A stretch of DNA of 13,019 nucleotides from the NCBI GenBank assembly GCA_902796975.1, contig CADBRF010000005.1:1-13019 (forward strand). Reading direction: 5' to 3'. How positions within the stretch are numbered: the stretch's first letter is position 1; each line of letters begins with the position of its first letter. The notes under the pieces are model-generated. The model did no database searches, was not told where the DNA came from, and saw nothing but the letters and a program-made list of their open reading frames with translations. The position numbers and the translations under genes are program-made. This stretch comes from an uncultured Coriobacteriaceae bacterium. Its GTDB lineage: Bacteria > Actinomycetota > Coriobacteriia > Coriobacteriales > QAMH01. This document shows positions 1 to 5,183 of the stretch, piece by piece.

Positions 1-283
1 CGGGGAAGGATGCAGGCGGGTGCAGGGATGGCAGGGTTATGCCCTGTTGTTCGGAGCGGGGGAACGCCCGTGGAGGGCATGAAGCGGGTAGGGTTGCTTC
101 CGCAGAGGGCACGAAGCGGCAAGGTCTGTAGCCCGGTGCAGAGTATGCCGGGTTATGTCCTGCTGCTCGGGTGGAAACGCTGCTCCGGAGGGCATGAAAG
201 CCGTAGGTCTGCTGCCGTAGAGATCATGAAGCCCGCAGGGTTGTTGCCGCAGAGGGCACGGAGCTCACAGGTCTGCACCCGGG
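1..283 (+). repeat. Intergenic repeat array A (32/83-bp units)
   Basis: A tandem array of degenerate units, each opening with GAGGGCAYGAAGC or a close variant. The unit starts I can place are 73, 105, 188, 220 and 252, giving lengths of 32, 83, 32 and 32 bp. Positions 1-72 are the tail of another long unit cut by the window edge, and the last unit decays after about 283. Long units carry a central GGCAGGG-TTATG-CCCTG hairpin or its remnants. No convincing protein is encoded: the open frames here have no domain-like content, and the 32-bp step would break any frame. The same family recurs at 1545-1774 (same orientation) and 12007-12351 (opposite orientation). It resembles REP/BIME-type intergenic repeats in behaviour, but I do not recognise it as a named family. 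Confidence 0.85.
11..46 (+). repeat. 36-bp exact direct repeat, left copy
   Basis: A 36-bp stretch inside the partial first long unit of array A is identical to 1567-1602 in array B, in the same orientation. It contains the GGCAGGG-TTATG-CCCTG hairpin. Together the two copies bracket the methyltransferase gene. Other units of the family are far more diverged, so the pair stands out as either a recent copy or a conserved core. Confidence 0.9.
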
Positions 284-302
284 CGGGGAAGCAGACGAAA
301 CT

Positions 303-326
303 AATTTGTGAACTAGTTAACAAATT
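303..326. promoter_or_regulatory. 24-bp near-perfect palindrome, probable operator
   Basis: Arms AATTTGTGAACT and AGTTAACAAATT pair at 11 of 12 positions; the single mismatch is 310/319. The site is A/T-rich in a G/C-rich setting and stands alone between array A and the methyltransferase promoter. Its inner part, TTGTGA-N6-TAACAA, fits the dyad layout of Crp/Fnr-family sites, though TetR- or MarR-family dimers could also bind such a dyad. Its centre (314/315) lies about 60 bp upstream of the transcription start inferred from the promoter at 339-367, a typical place for an activator. The regulator is not in the window. Confidence 0.6.
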
Positions 327-338
327 GTCCATCTGCAC

Positions 339-367
339 TTTAACTTCCCCTGTGACAGGACTACTAT
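339..367 (+). promoter_or_regulatory. Candidate sigma-70-type promoter of the methyltransferase gene
   Basis: TTTAAC (339-344) and TACTAT (362-367) are separated by 17 bp, matching the -35/-10 layout at 4 of 6 and 5 of 6 consensus positions. Transcription would start near 374, leaving an untranslated leader of about 43 nt with a strong ribosome site. This is pattern matching only. Confidence 0.45.
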
Positions 368-416
368 GCAGGTATTCCATACCGATACAGTAGGCAATCA
401 AACGGAGGGAGTTTTC

Positions 417-1424
417 ATGAATTCCAAAGAACGTCTTGATGCTTTTGTCGCTGGAAAGCCTGTAGATAGGCGTCCGAATCTCACCATCGTCGGTTCCGTT
501 GTCACCCAGTACACCGGCATCGATATCGAGACCTATTGCAAGGATCCGGTGAAGATGGAAGAGGCAGCTGCGCTTGCCGCCCGCGACCTCGACCTCGACT
601 ATATTCAGATTGCCGCAGACCTTCTGCGTTCAGCTGAGGGCTATGGCACCCAGATTGCGTTTTCTGCAGATGCGCTGCCTTATGTTGTCAAGCCGGCATT
701 GGATGATATCGAGGACGTCGACACCATCAAGCCGCTCAAGGTTGCCGATATCAAACGTGTGAACGACCTCGTTATCGCTGCTGAGATTGCCGTGAAGGAC
801 CCCGATATCTATCCCATGGTCGCCTGTGTTGGCCCCATGACCACGGCCGCCAACATCCGCGGCATGCAGGACTTCCTCATGGACATCCTCGACGAGCCCG
901 AACTGTGTGACAAGCTTCTCGAAACGGTCATGGTTACTATTGTCGACCTCATTCATCGTCTGGCAGAAGTCGGCGTCAAGTACATGTATGTGCCAGATCC
1001 CACTGCCTCGCTCGTTCCGCCAGAAACTTACGAAGAGCATATTCTCCCGCTCCATAAGCGCATCTACGCCGAGATGGAGAAGTGCGGAATAACGGGCAGG
1101 CTCCACATGTGTGGCGATACGACCAACCTCATCCCGCTCACCAAGACTTGCGGCGCCAAGATTATCGACGTCGATGCAGCTGTGGATTGGGGTGCTGCGC
1201 TTGAGGAAGTCAACAACGCTGTCATCCTCAATGGCAATATCAGCCCCACAGCAGATGTCTACGATGCAACGCCTGAAGAGGTAACCGCCGCCATGAACAA
1301 GTGTCTTGACCAGGCGAAAAACTATCATGCCATGGTCATGCCCGGGTGCGAGCTACCCACCGATACGGCGCGTGCCAATGTGTGCGCCATTGCCGATGCC
1401 ATAGCCGCGGCAGGCGCTGCCTGA
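417..1424 (+). CDS. Uroporphyrinogen-decarboxylase-family (MtaA/CmuA-type) corrinoid methyltransferase
   Basis: Protein of 335 residues. I start it at ATG 417, behind the strong site GGAGGGAG (404-411). An in-frame ATG at 366 would overlap the promoter's -10 box and has no ribosome site. The fold family is URO-D. The haem-enzyme N-terminal signature (RQAGR-like) is absent, while the zinc-thiol layout of corrinoid:coenzyme methyltransferases is present: H230-x-C232 in LHMCGD, and C311 in MPGCELP near the C-terminus. Enzymes of this group move a methyl group between a methylated corrinoid protein and a thiol or folate-type acceptor in the cytoplasm, often in anaerobic use of methoxy or methylamine compounds. 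No corrinoid protein, activator or partner methyltransferase is seen here, so substrate and acceptor are unknown. The gene appears monocistronic, with a palindromic operator upstream and a terminator downstream, and repeat arrays flank it on both sides. Confidence 0.85.
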   Translation: MNSKERLDAFVAGKPVDRRPNLTIVGSVVTQYTGIDIETYCKDPVKMEEAAALAARDLDLDYIQIAADLLRSAEGYGTQIAFSADALPYVVKPALDDIEDVDTIKPLKVADIKRVNDLVIAAEIAVKDPDIYPMVACVGPMTTAANIRGMQDFLMDILDEPELCDKLLETVMVTIVDLIHRLAEVGVKYMYVPDPTASLVPPETYEEHILPLHKRIYAEMEKCGITGRLHMCGDTTNLIPLTKTCGAKIIDVDAAVDWGAALEEVNNAVILNGNISPTADVYDATPEEVTAAMNKCLDQAKNYHAMVMPGCELPTDTARANVCAIADAIAAAGAA

Positions 1425-1478
1425 TAGCCTCATTACGTGCAGCATCACCCCGTGCGTCAACTAATTGCTCAGTAAAAC

Positions 1479-1523
1479 AACCCGCAGCTCCTCGGAACGC
1501 AAGAGGGGGCTGCGGGTTTTCTC
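1479..1523 (+). terminator. Rho-independent terminator after the methyltransferase gene
   Basis: AACCCGCAGC (1479-1488) pairs with GCTGCGGGTT (1509-1518), giving a 10-bp perfect stem closed by a partly paired purine/pyrimidine loop and followed by TTTTCTCTGTT. It lies 55 nt after the stop codon and before array B, so array B is probably not transcribed from the methyltransferase promoter. Confidence 0.85.
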
Positions 1524-1544
1524 TGTTGTGGAAGCGACTGATCG

Positions 1545-1774
1545 GAGGGCATGAAGCCGCAAAGGTTGCAGGCGGGTGCAGGGATGGCAGGGTTATGCCC
1601 TGCCTTCGGATCGGTAAGGCGGCTCAGGAGGGCACGAGGCGGGCAAGTCTGCAGCTGCGTAGGGCACGAAGTGGGGAAGTCTGCAGGCGGGTGCAGAGAT
1701 GGCCGGGCTGTGCCCTGTGACCGGGTCGGTAAAGCGCCCACGGAGGGCACAGCGCCCGCAGGGTTGCCGCGGCT
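1545..1774 (+). repeat. Intergenic repeat array B: 83-32-83-32 bp
   Basis: Four units start at 1545, 1628, 1660 and 1743, of 83, 32, 83 and 32 bp, so the array is exactly two 115-bp periods. Starts read GAGGGCATGAAGC, GAGGGCACGAGGC, TAGGGCACGAAGT and GAGGGCACAGCGC. The first long unit contains the perfect hairpin GGCAGGG-TTATG-CCCTGCC at 1586-1604. The array ends one base before the stop codon (complement of 1776-1778) of the minus-strand glycosyltransferase, so it forms that gene's 3' flank. Read in that gene's direction, each unit ends in GCCCTC, as array C does relative to its own upstream gene. Confidence 0.9.
1567..1602 (+). repeat. 36-bp exact direct repeat, right copy
   Basis: Identical to 11-46 and in the same orientation, within the first long unit of array B. 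The copies lie 1556 bp apart and enclose the complete methyltransferase gene with its promoter and terminator. Confidence 0.9.
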
Positions 1775-1775
1775 G

Positions 1776-2759
1776 CTACAGGTGGTAGACGCGCTTGGCG
1801 ATCCAGGCGTAGGTGTGCGGCATGGAGTGCTTTCCGAAGAGGATGAGCTTGCGGAGGGCCGTTTCGGCCTTGTAGCGTTCGGGAAACTGCTTCTTCATGG
1901 CGGGGACATCGGCGATGCTCTTCAGGAACCCATAGTTTGCCGCAACAACGCCCTCCTCGATCTGGGCGTGATAGATGCCATGCGTGAGTTCGTCCAAGTG
2001 CTTGAGCACGCCAATACGCTCCGTGCGGAGTCGGTCCTGCATAGCCCGCTGCTCATCTGCGGGAAGCTGCAGGATGCCCCGGTTGATGGAGTTCTGGGCA
2101 AAGACCCGGTAGGCGGACATGGGCTCAGCCAGATAGATGACCGGGCCGAGCGTGGCGTAGTAGGCGCACATCTTGAAATCGCCATCGCCCGGGACCTTGT
2201 ACATCCCTGTGGAGACATAGGAATCGTAGGCGGATTTGCGCATGAACTGGCTCGCCGTGGCGAAGCTGTGGTTGCGTTCGAAGATGTCCGAAAGCGGAAT
2301 TTCGCAATCTTCGGCATAGGGCTGGTTGACCGTGAGAACCTTGCCCGTGTCTGCTACGACCGTCTTGGACGCATGCACGCAGAAGCTGCTCTCGGGGTGG
2401 TTCTCGAGCGCGTCATACTGACGTTGCAGCTTGAGGGGGTCAATCCAGTAATCATCGCCCTCGCACAAGGCAATGTACTTCCCCCGTGCGCGCGGATAGA
2501 GGAAGTCCGTGGTCATGTAGTGGCCCTTTGAATACTGGTTCTCGTCGTGCGTGACCGCGATGACCTTGCCGGGATACTCCTCGGCGTATTTCAGGACGAT
2601 ATCTGTCGTACCGTCGGTGGAGCAGTCGTCGTTGATGAGGATTTCAAAGGGAAAGCTCGTCTCCTGGGAGAGAAAGCCCTTGATGGCGTCCTCGATATAG
2701 CCAACCTGGTTATAGGTGGTGCAGCAAATGCTCACCGCGATTGGTTCTTGCTCTGTCAT
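1776..2759 (-). CDS. Family-2 glycosyltransferase (GT-A fold)
   Basis: Protein of 327 residues with a complete GT-A domain in its first half. An N-terminal strand (VSICCTTYNQ, residues 9-18) leads to the nucleotide-binding DDCSTDGT (44-51), and EGDDYWIDP (100-108) supplies the metal-binding DxD-type acidic pair. The C-terminal half is a variable acceptor region with no membrane segment. Such enzymes transfer one sugar from a nucleotide sugar to a lipid-linked or polysaccharide acceptor at the cytoplasmic face of the membrane. The exact sugar cannot be told from sequence. The gene diverges from the next GT2 across 244 bp, and both probably serve the same surface-glycan pathway. The ribosome site before the ATG is weak. 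Repeat array B begins directly after its stop codon. Confidence 0.9.
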   Translation of the reverse strand: MTEQEPIAVSICCTTYNQVGYIEDAIKGFLSQETSFPFEILINDDCSTDGTTDIVLKYAEEYPGKVIAVTHDENQYSKGHYMTTDFLYPRARGKYIALCEGDDYWIDPLKLQRQYDALENHPESSFCVHASKTVVADTGKVLTVNQPYAEDCEIPLSDIFERNHSFATASQFMRKSAYDSYVSTGMYKVPGDGDFKMCAYYATLGPVIYLAEPMSAYRVFAQNSINRGILQLPADEQRAMQDRLRTERIGVLKHLDELTHGIYHAQIEEGVVAANYGFLKSIADVPAMKKQFPERYKAETALRKLILFGKHSMPHTYAWIAKRVYHL

Positions 2760-3003
2760 GCGTCTTGTCTCGTTTCAACGTCTGAGATTTTGGCTATTCT
2801 TGCACATTGGGCGCCAATGGGGCAGAGGGGCGCGTTGCGTTTTCCGTCTCGGGCGGTATGGCACGCGCCGTTCGTGCACGAACATGCACGTGGGCTTGCT
2901 GTTTGGCGTAGACTAAAACTTCATGCCGGCGGGCGTGCGTTTTCATGTGGAGGTGGACACGGCACGTCAGCAAACCTGTGCCGCGGAAAGGGGAGGCCGG
3001 ACA
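2760..3003. promoter_or_regulatory. Divergent intergenic region between two glycosyltransferase genes
   Basis: This 244-bp spacer should hold the promoters of both divergent genes, but I cannot pick a convincing -35/-10 pair on either strand. It contains the perfect 12-bp palindrome TTCGTGCACGAA (2871-2882). Beside it lies a second TGCACG (2885-2890) that forms an inverted pair with CGTGCA, so a shared operator is possible. The right end carries the ribosome site AAGGGGAGG (2988-2996). Confidence 0.35.
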
Positions 3004-3924
3004 ATGCCCAAGGTGTCGGTCCTCATGTCGATATACAAACCCGACGAGCGCTACCTTGCGCAGCAGCTCGAGAGCATCGACGCGCAAGATTTTGACGACA
3101 TGGATGTCATCGTCTATAACGATTGCCCCGAGAGCACGGGGTGGGAGAGCTTCTGCCGCGAGCACTGCACACGCCACGAGCTCAAGTACGAGGATACGAA
3201 CCAGAACCGTGGCTTCATCAAGGCCTTCGAGCATCTCGTGGAGCTGGCCGATGGCGAATATCTCGTCCTTTGCGATCAAGACGATATCTGGTTGCCCGGG
3301 CGCATCGAACGTGGTGTGGAAGCGCTCGACCAAGGCTACACCCTCGCGGTGTGCGACCGGCAGATTATCGATGGCGAGGGCGAGGTCGTGGAGCAGAGCT
3401 GGCGGGCGGCGCACCCCAACAGCCCTGAGCTCACCTGGAAATCCGGAGATCACTACGCGCCCTACGCTGCAACCACCTGCTATGCCATTGGCATGGCAAC
3501 CATGGTCCGGGCGGATGTGGCGCGCGAGCTCCTGCCCTTCCCGGAGCATTCCGGCCATGACAAGTGGCTCGCTCTGGGGGCAAATGCCCTCGGCCCCTGT
3601 GCCAATATCGAGGAGCCGCTCGTCCAGTATCGTCGCCATGGCAACAACGTTTCGGGTTCCTTCAGCAACATTAACACCAAGGCGGACTGGCGCCTTCGCC
3701 GGGTCATTCACTCCTATGAGCTGGCGCAGGAGTTCGTCAAGCACTTTCCAGATTCCCCCGATTGCGAGCCTATCATGGGCTTTGCCCAGGCGCGCATGGA
3801 TGGGAGCATCAGGGGCCTGTGGCGCTACCGGTATCTCGCCCCGCAAACCGCCAAGTTCGAGATTCTCATGCGCTTTCTCCCCGAGAAGGCGTTCGAGGCG
3901 CTTGTGAGGAAGGTCAAGGGGTAG
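3004..3924 (+). CDS. Family-2 glycosyltransferase, rhamnosyltransferase-like
   Basis: Protein of 306 residues. ATG 3004 lies 7 nt after the strong ribosome site AAGGGGAGG. It starts directly with the first GT-A strand (MPKVSVLMSIYKP), so the longer in-frame opening from 2923 is unlikely to be used. Visible motifs are YNDC (38-41), DQDDIW (91-96, the metal-binding acidic motif typical of rhamnosyltransferase-like GT2 proteins), GHDKW (184-188) and YRRHGNNVSG (209-218), the last two typical of the acceptor-side helix and end of this subgroup. No membrane helix is evident, so a cytoplasmic, membrane-peripheral enzyme is expected. The donor may be dTDP-rhamnose, but this is inferred from family likeness only and no rhamnose biosynthesis gene is in view. 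Confidence 0.88.
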   Translation: MPKVSVLMSIYKPDERYLAQQLESIDAQDFDDMDVIVYNDCPESTGWESFCREHCTRHELKYEDTNQNRGFIKAFEHLVELADGEYLVLCDQDDIWLPGRIERGVEALDQGYTLAVCDRQIIDGEGEVVEQSWRAAHPNSPELTWKSGDHYAPYAATTCYAIGMATMVRADVARELLPFPEHSGHDKWLALGANALGPCANIEEPLVQYRRHGNNVSGSFSNINTKADWRLRRVIHSYELAQEFVKHFPDSPDCEPIMGFAQARMDGSIRGLWRYRYLAPQTAKFEILMRFLPEKAFEALVRKVKG

Positions 3925-3935
3925 CGAGCCACCAG

Positions 3936-3986
3936 GTATGCATTCCGCCTGCCGCGAGATTCACATGAGGGCTGGCGTGTGCATAC
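3936..3986 (+). other. Inverted repeat after the second glycosyltransferase
   Basis: GTATGCA (3936-3942) and TGCATAC (3980-3986) are perfect 7-bp arms around a 37-nt centre. A further GCC/GGC pair lies just inside them at about the same distance. There is no T-tract, so it is a weak terminator candidate. It could equally be a binding site upstream of the next operon. Confidence 0.25.
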
Positions 3987-4004
3987 GGTCAAGTTGGCAA
4001 CTCT

Positions 4005-4013
4005 TGCTAGAAT
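4005..4013 (+). promoter_or_regulatory. Candidate extended -10 promoter of the glycan operon
   Basis: TGCTAGAAT matches the extended -10 form TGnTATAAT with two mismatches in the hexamer region. No good -35 box lies 17 bp upstream, which is tolerable for an extended -10. Transcription would begin near 4020, about 66 nt before the proposed CTG start. Confidence 0.35.
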
Positions 4014-4029
4014 GTGGAGTATATTTCGG

Positions 4030-4089
4030 ATGACAGCATCGCCGTACGCGCAAGGGCGTAGGGCTCGCATCGAAGGGAAGCAGTTCTGA
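4030..4089 (+). CDS. Possible short upstream ORF overlapping the CTG start
   Basis: An ATG at 4030 opens a 19-codon frame that ends with TGA at 4087-4089. That stop overlaps the proposed CTG start of the next gene as CTGA, the same geometry as the common ATGA coupling overlap. An in-frame ATG at 4012 would extend it to 25 codons, but that codon lies in the putative -10 box. Its own ribosome site, GGAG at 4016-4019, is 10 nt away and weak. The peptide is basic and shows no domain. It may be only chance, but it would explain how ribosomes reach a poor start codon. Confidence 0.25.
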   Translation: MTASPYAQGRRARIEGKQF

Positions 4090-4790
4090 AACGCGCACTC
4101 ATCATAATTCCCGCGTTTAACGAGGAGGAGAGCCTCACTCACACCATGGAGTGGCTCAGCCCCTATCTCGGGGAGCACGAGGAGTTCGTCTTCGACTATC
4201 TCGTAGTGAACGATGGCTCCTTTGACAACACCCGCAAGATCTGCCGTGACAACGGCTACCGGTTCCTCGACCTGCCCATTAATACCGGCCTGACCTCGGG
4301 CTTTCGTGCCGGTATGAAGTACGCCTACAGCCATGGCTACGATTACGTCATCCAGTTCGACGCCGATGGCCAGCATGACCCGCAATACCTGCTCCCCATG
4401 GCGCAGAGCGCTCTTGCTGAACAGGCGGATATCGTCATCGGCTCGCGTTTCGTCAACGCCAAGAAAAAGCTCACCATGCGCATGATCGGGTCCAACTTCC
4501 TCGCTGCCATGATTAACGTCACAGCGCACCAGAAGATTGCCGACCCAACCTCCGGCATGCGTCTCTACGGGCGCAAGCTCATCGAGCGGTTTGCCAAAGA
4601 CGACGAATACAGCCCCGAGCCCGACACGGTGGCCTTTGCCATCCGCCAGGGCGCCAAGGTGGTGGAGGTTCCCGTAACGATGGCAGAACGCTTTGGTGGG
4701 ACGAGCTACCTGAGCGCTGCCAAATCGGCCATGTACATGATGCGCATGGGTCTCAGCATCCTCTTCTTCCAGTGGGTTAGAAAGGCCTAG
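4086..4790 (+). CDS. DPM1-like polyprenyl-phosphate sugar synthase (GT2), apparent CTG start
   Basis: Protein of 234 residues if started at CTG 4086. The GT-A fold needs its first strand, which reads KRALIIIPAFNEEES and lies wholly upstream of the first ATG (4146). The frame is open only from 4062 and holds no ATG, GTG or TTG before 4146. CTG 4086 sits 5 nt after the ribosome site GAAGGGAAG (4072-4080). Motifs are VVNDGS (40-45), FDADGQHDP (91-99, metal and donor binding) and DPTSGMR (153-159), which are characteristic of dolichyl/undecaprenyl-phosphate mannose or glucose synthases. There is no C-terminal membrane segment, so the DUF2304 protein encoded 3 nt downstream may anchor it. The likely role is to make a polyprenyl-phosphate sugar for transfer outside the membrane. 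A sequencing error that changed ATG to CTG is possible. Confidence 0.85.
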   Translation: MKRALIIIPAFNEEESLTHTMEWLSPYLGEHEEFVFDYLVVNDGSFDNTRKICRDNGYRFLDLPINTGLTSGFRAGMKYAYSHGYDYVIQFDADGQHDPQYLLPMAQSALAEQADIVIGSRFVNAKKKLTMRMIGSNFLAAMINVTAHQKIADPTSGMRLYGRKLIERFAKDDEYSPEPDTVAFAIRQGAKVVEVPVTMAERFGGTSYLSAAKSAMYMMRMGLSILFFQWVRKA

Positions 4791-4793
4791 CAC

Positions 4794-5156
4794 ATGAGTC
4801 TTTCACTTCGTCTCGTTCTCATTCTCGGCTCGGCGCTTCTGCTGGTCTACACCTTTCACAAGGTCAAGAAAGCGCATGTCCAGATTACTGACACCGTTTT
4901 CTGGATTGTGGTGGCGGTCTTCCTCGTTCTCATCGCCATCTTCCCCCAGATTGTCTATTTCTTCTCCAAGCTTCTGCAGGTACAATCGCCGGCAAATCTC
5001 GTCTTTGCCTTTATCATCGCGATCCTGCTTGTGCGCAGCTTCCTTTCCAGCATGCGCATCTCGCAGCTCAGCAACCGCGTGAACGAACTCTCGCAAGAGG
5101 TCGCCTTGCGCGAAAAGGAACTCAGAGACCAGATCAACCGCAACCAGGGCAAGTAG
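4794..5156 (+). CDS. DUF2304 family small membrane protein
   Basis: Protein of 120 residues with three hydrophobic segments (about 4-21, 35-57 and 65-83) and a charged C-terminal heptad-like stretch (about 88-116, with SNRVNELSQEVALREKELRDQ) that probably forms a coiled coil. Size, topology and place match DUF2304 proteins, which commonly sit directly downstream of DPM1-like glycosyltransferases in surface-polysaccharide loci. The start lies 3 nt after the upstream stop, so the pair is surely co-transcribed and probably translationally coupled. Known biochemistry for the family is thin. The inference here is a membrane anchor or partner that holds the soluble synthase at the membrane through the coiled coil. 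Confidence 0.85.
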   Translation: MSLSLRLVLILGSALLLVYTFHKVKKAHVQITDTVFWIVVAVFLVLIAIFPQIVYFFSKLLQVQSPANLVFAFIIAILLVRSFLSSMRISQLSNRVNELSQEVALREKELRDQINRNQGK

Positions 5157-5183
5157 GGGAGTTTCCGAAGGAGTCTATTGCAT

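Noticed and set aside
10..401. Frames of 127 and 82 residues in array A
   Set aside because: They consist of translated repeat units and run into the methyltransferase promoter; no supporting start signal.
630..1328. 232-residue minus-strand frame opposite the methyltransferase
   Set aside because: Antisense shadow. The plus-strand frame carries the conserved zinc-site motifs.
417..1424. Haem-biosynthetic uroporphyrinogen decarboxylase (HemE)
   Set aside because: The N-terminal RQAGR-type substrate signature is missing and the metal-binding HxC...C layout of corrinoid methyltransferases is present.
1545..1774. CRISPR array
   Set aside because: Units are diverged, contiguous and not separated by unique spacers, and no cas gene is in the window. 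The alternating lengths come from related repeat units, not from repeat plus spacer.
1551..2531. 326-residue plus-strand frame opposite the first glycosyltransferase
   Set aside because: It begins inside repeat array B and is the shadow of a gene with clear GT-A motifs on the minus strand.
2794..3846. 350-residue minus-strand frame opposite the second glycosyltransferase
   Set aside because: No recognisable motifs. The plus strand has a strong ribosome site, DQDDIW and YRRHGNN motifs.
3825..4793. 322-residue minus-strand frame opposite the DPM1-like gene
   Set aside because: It spans two plus-strand genes and their spacer, and has no domain or ribosome site that would support it.
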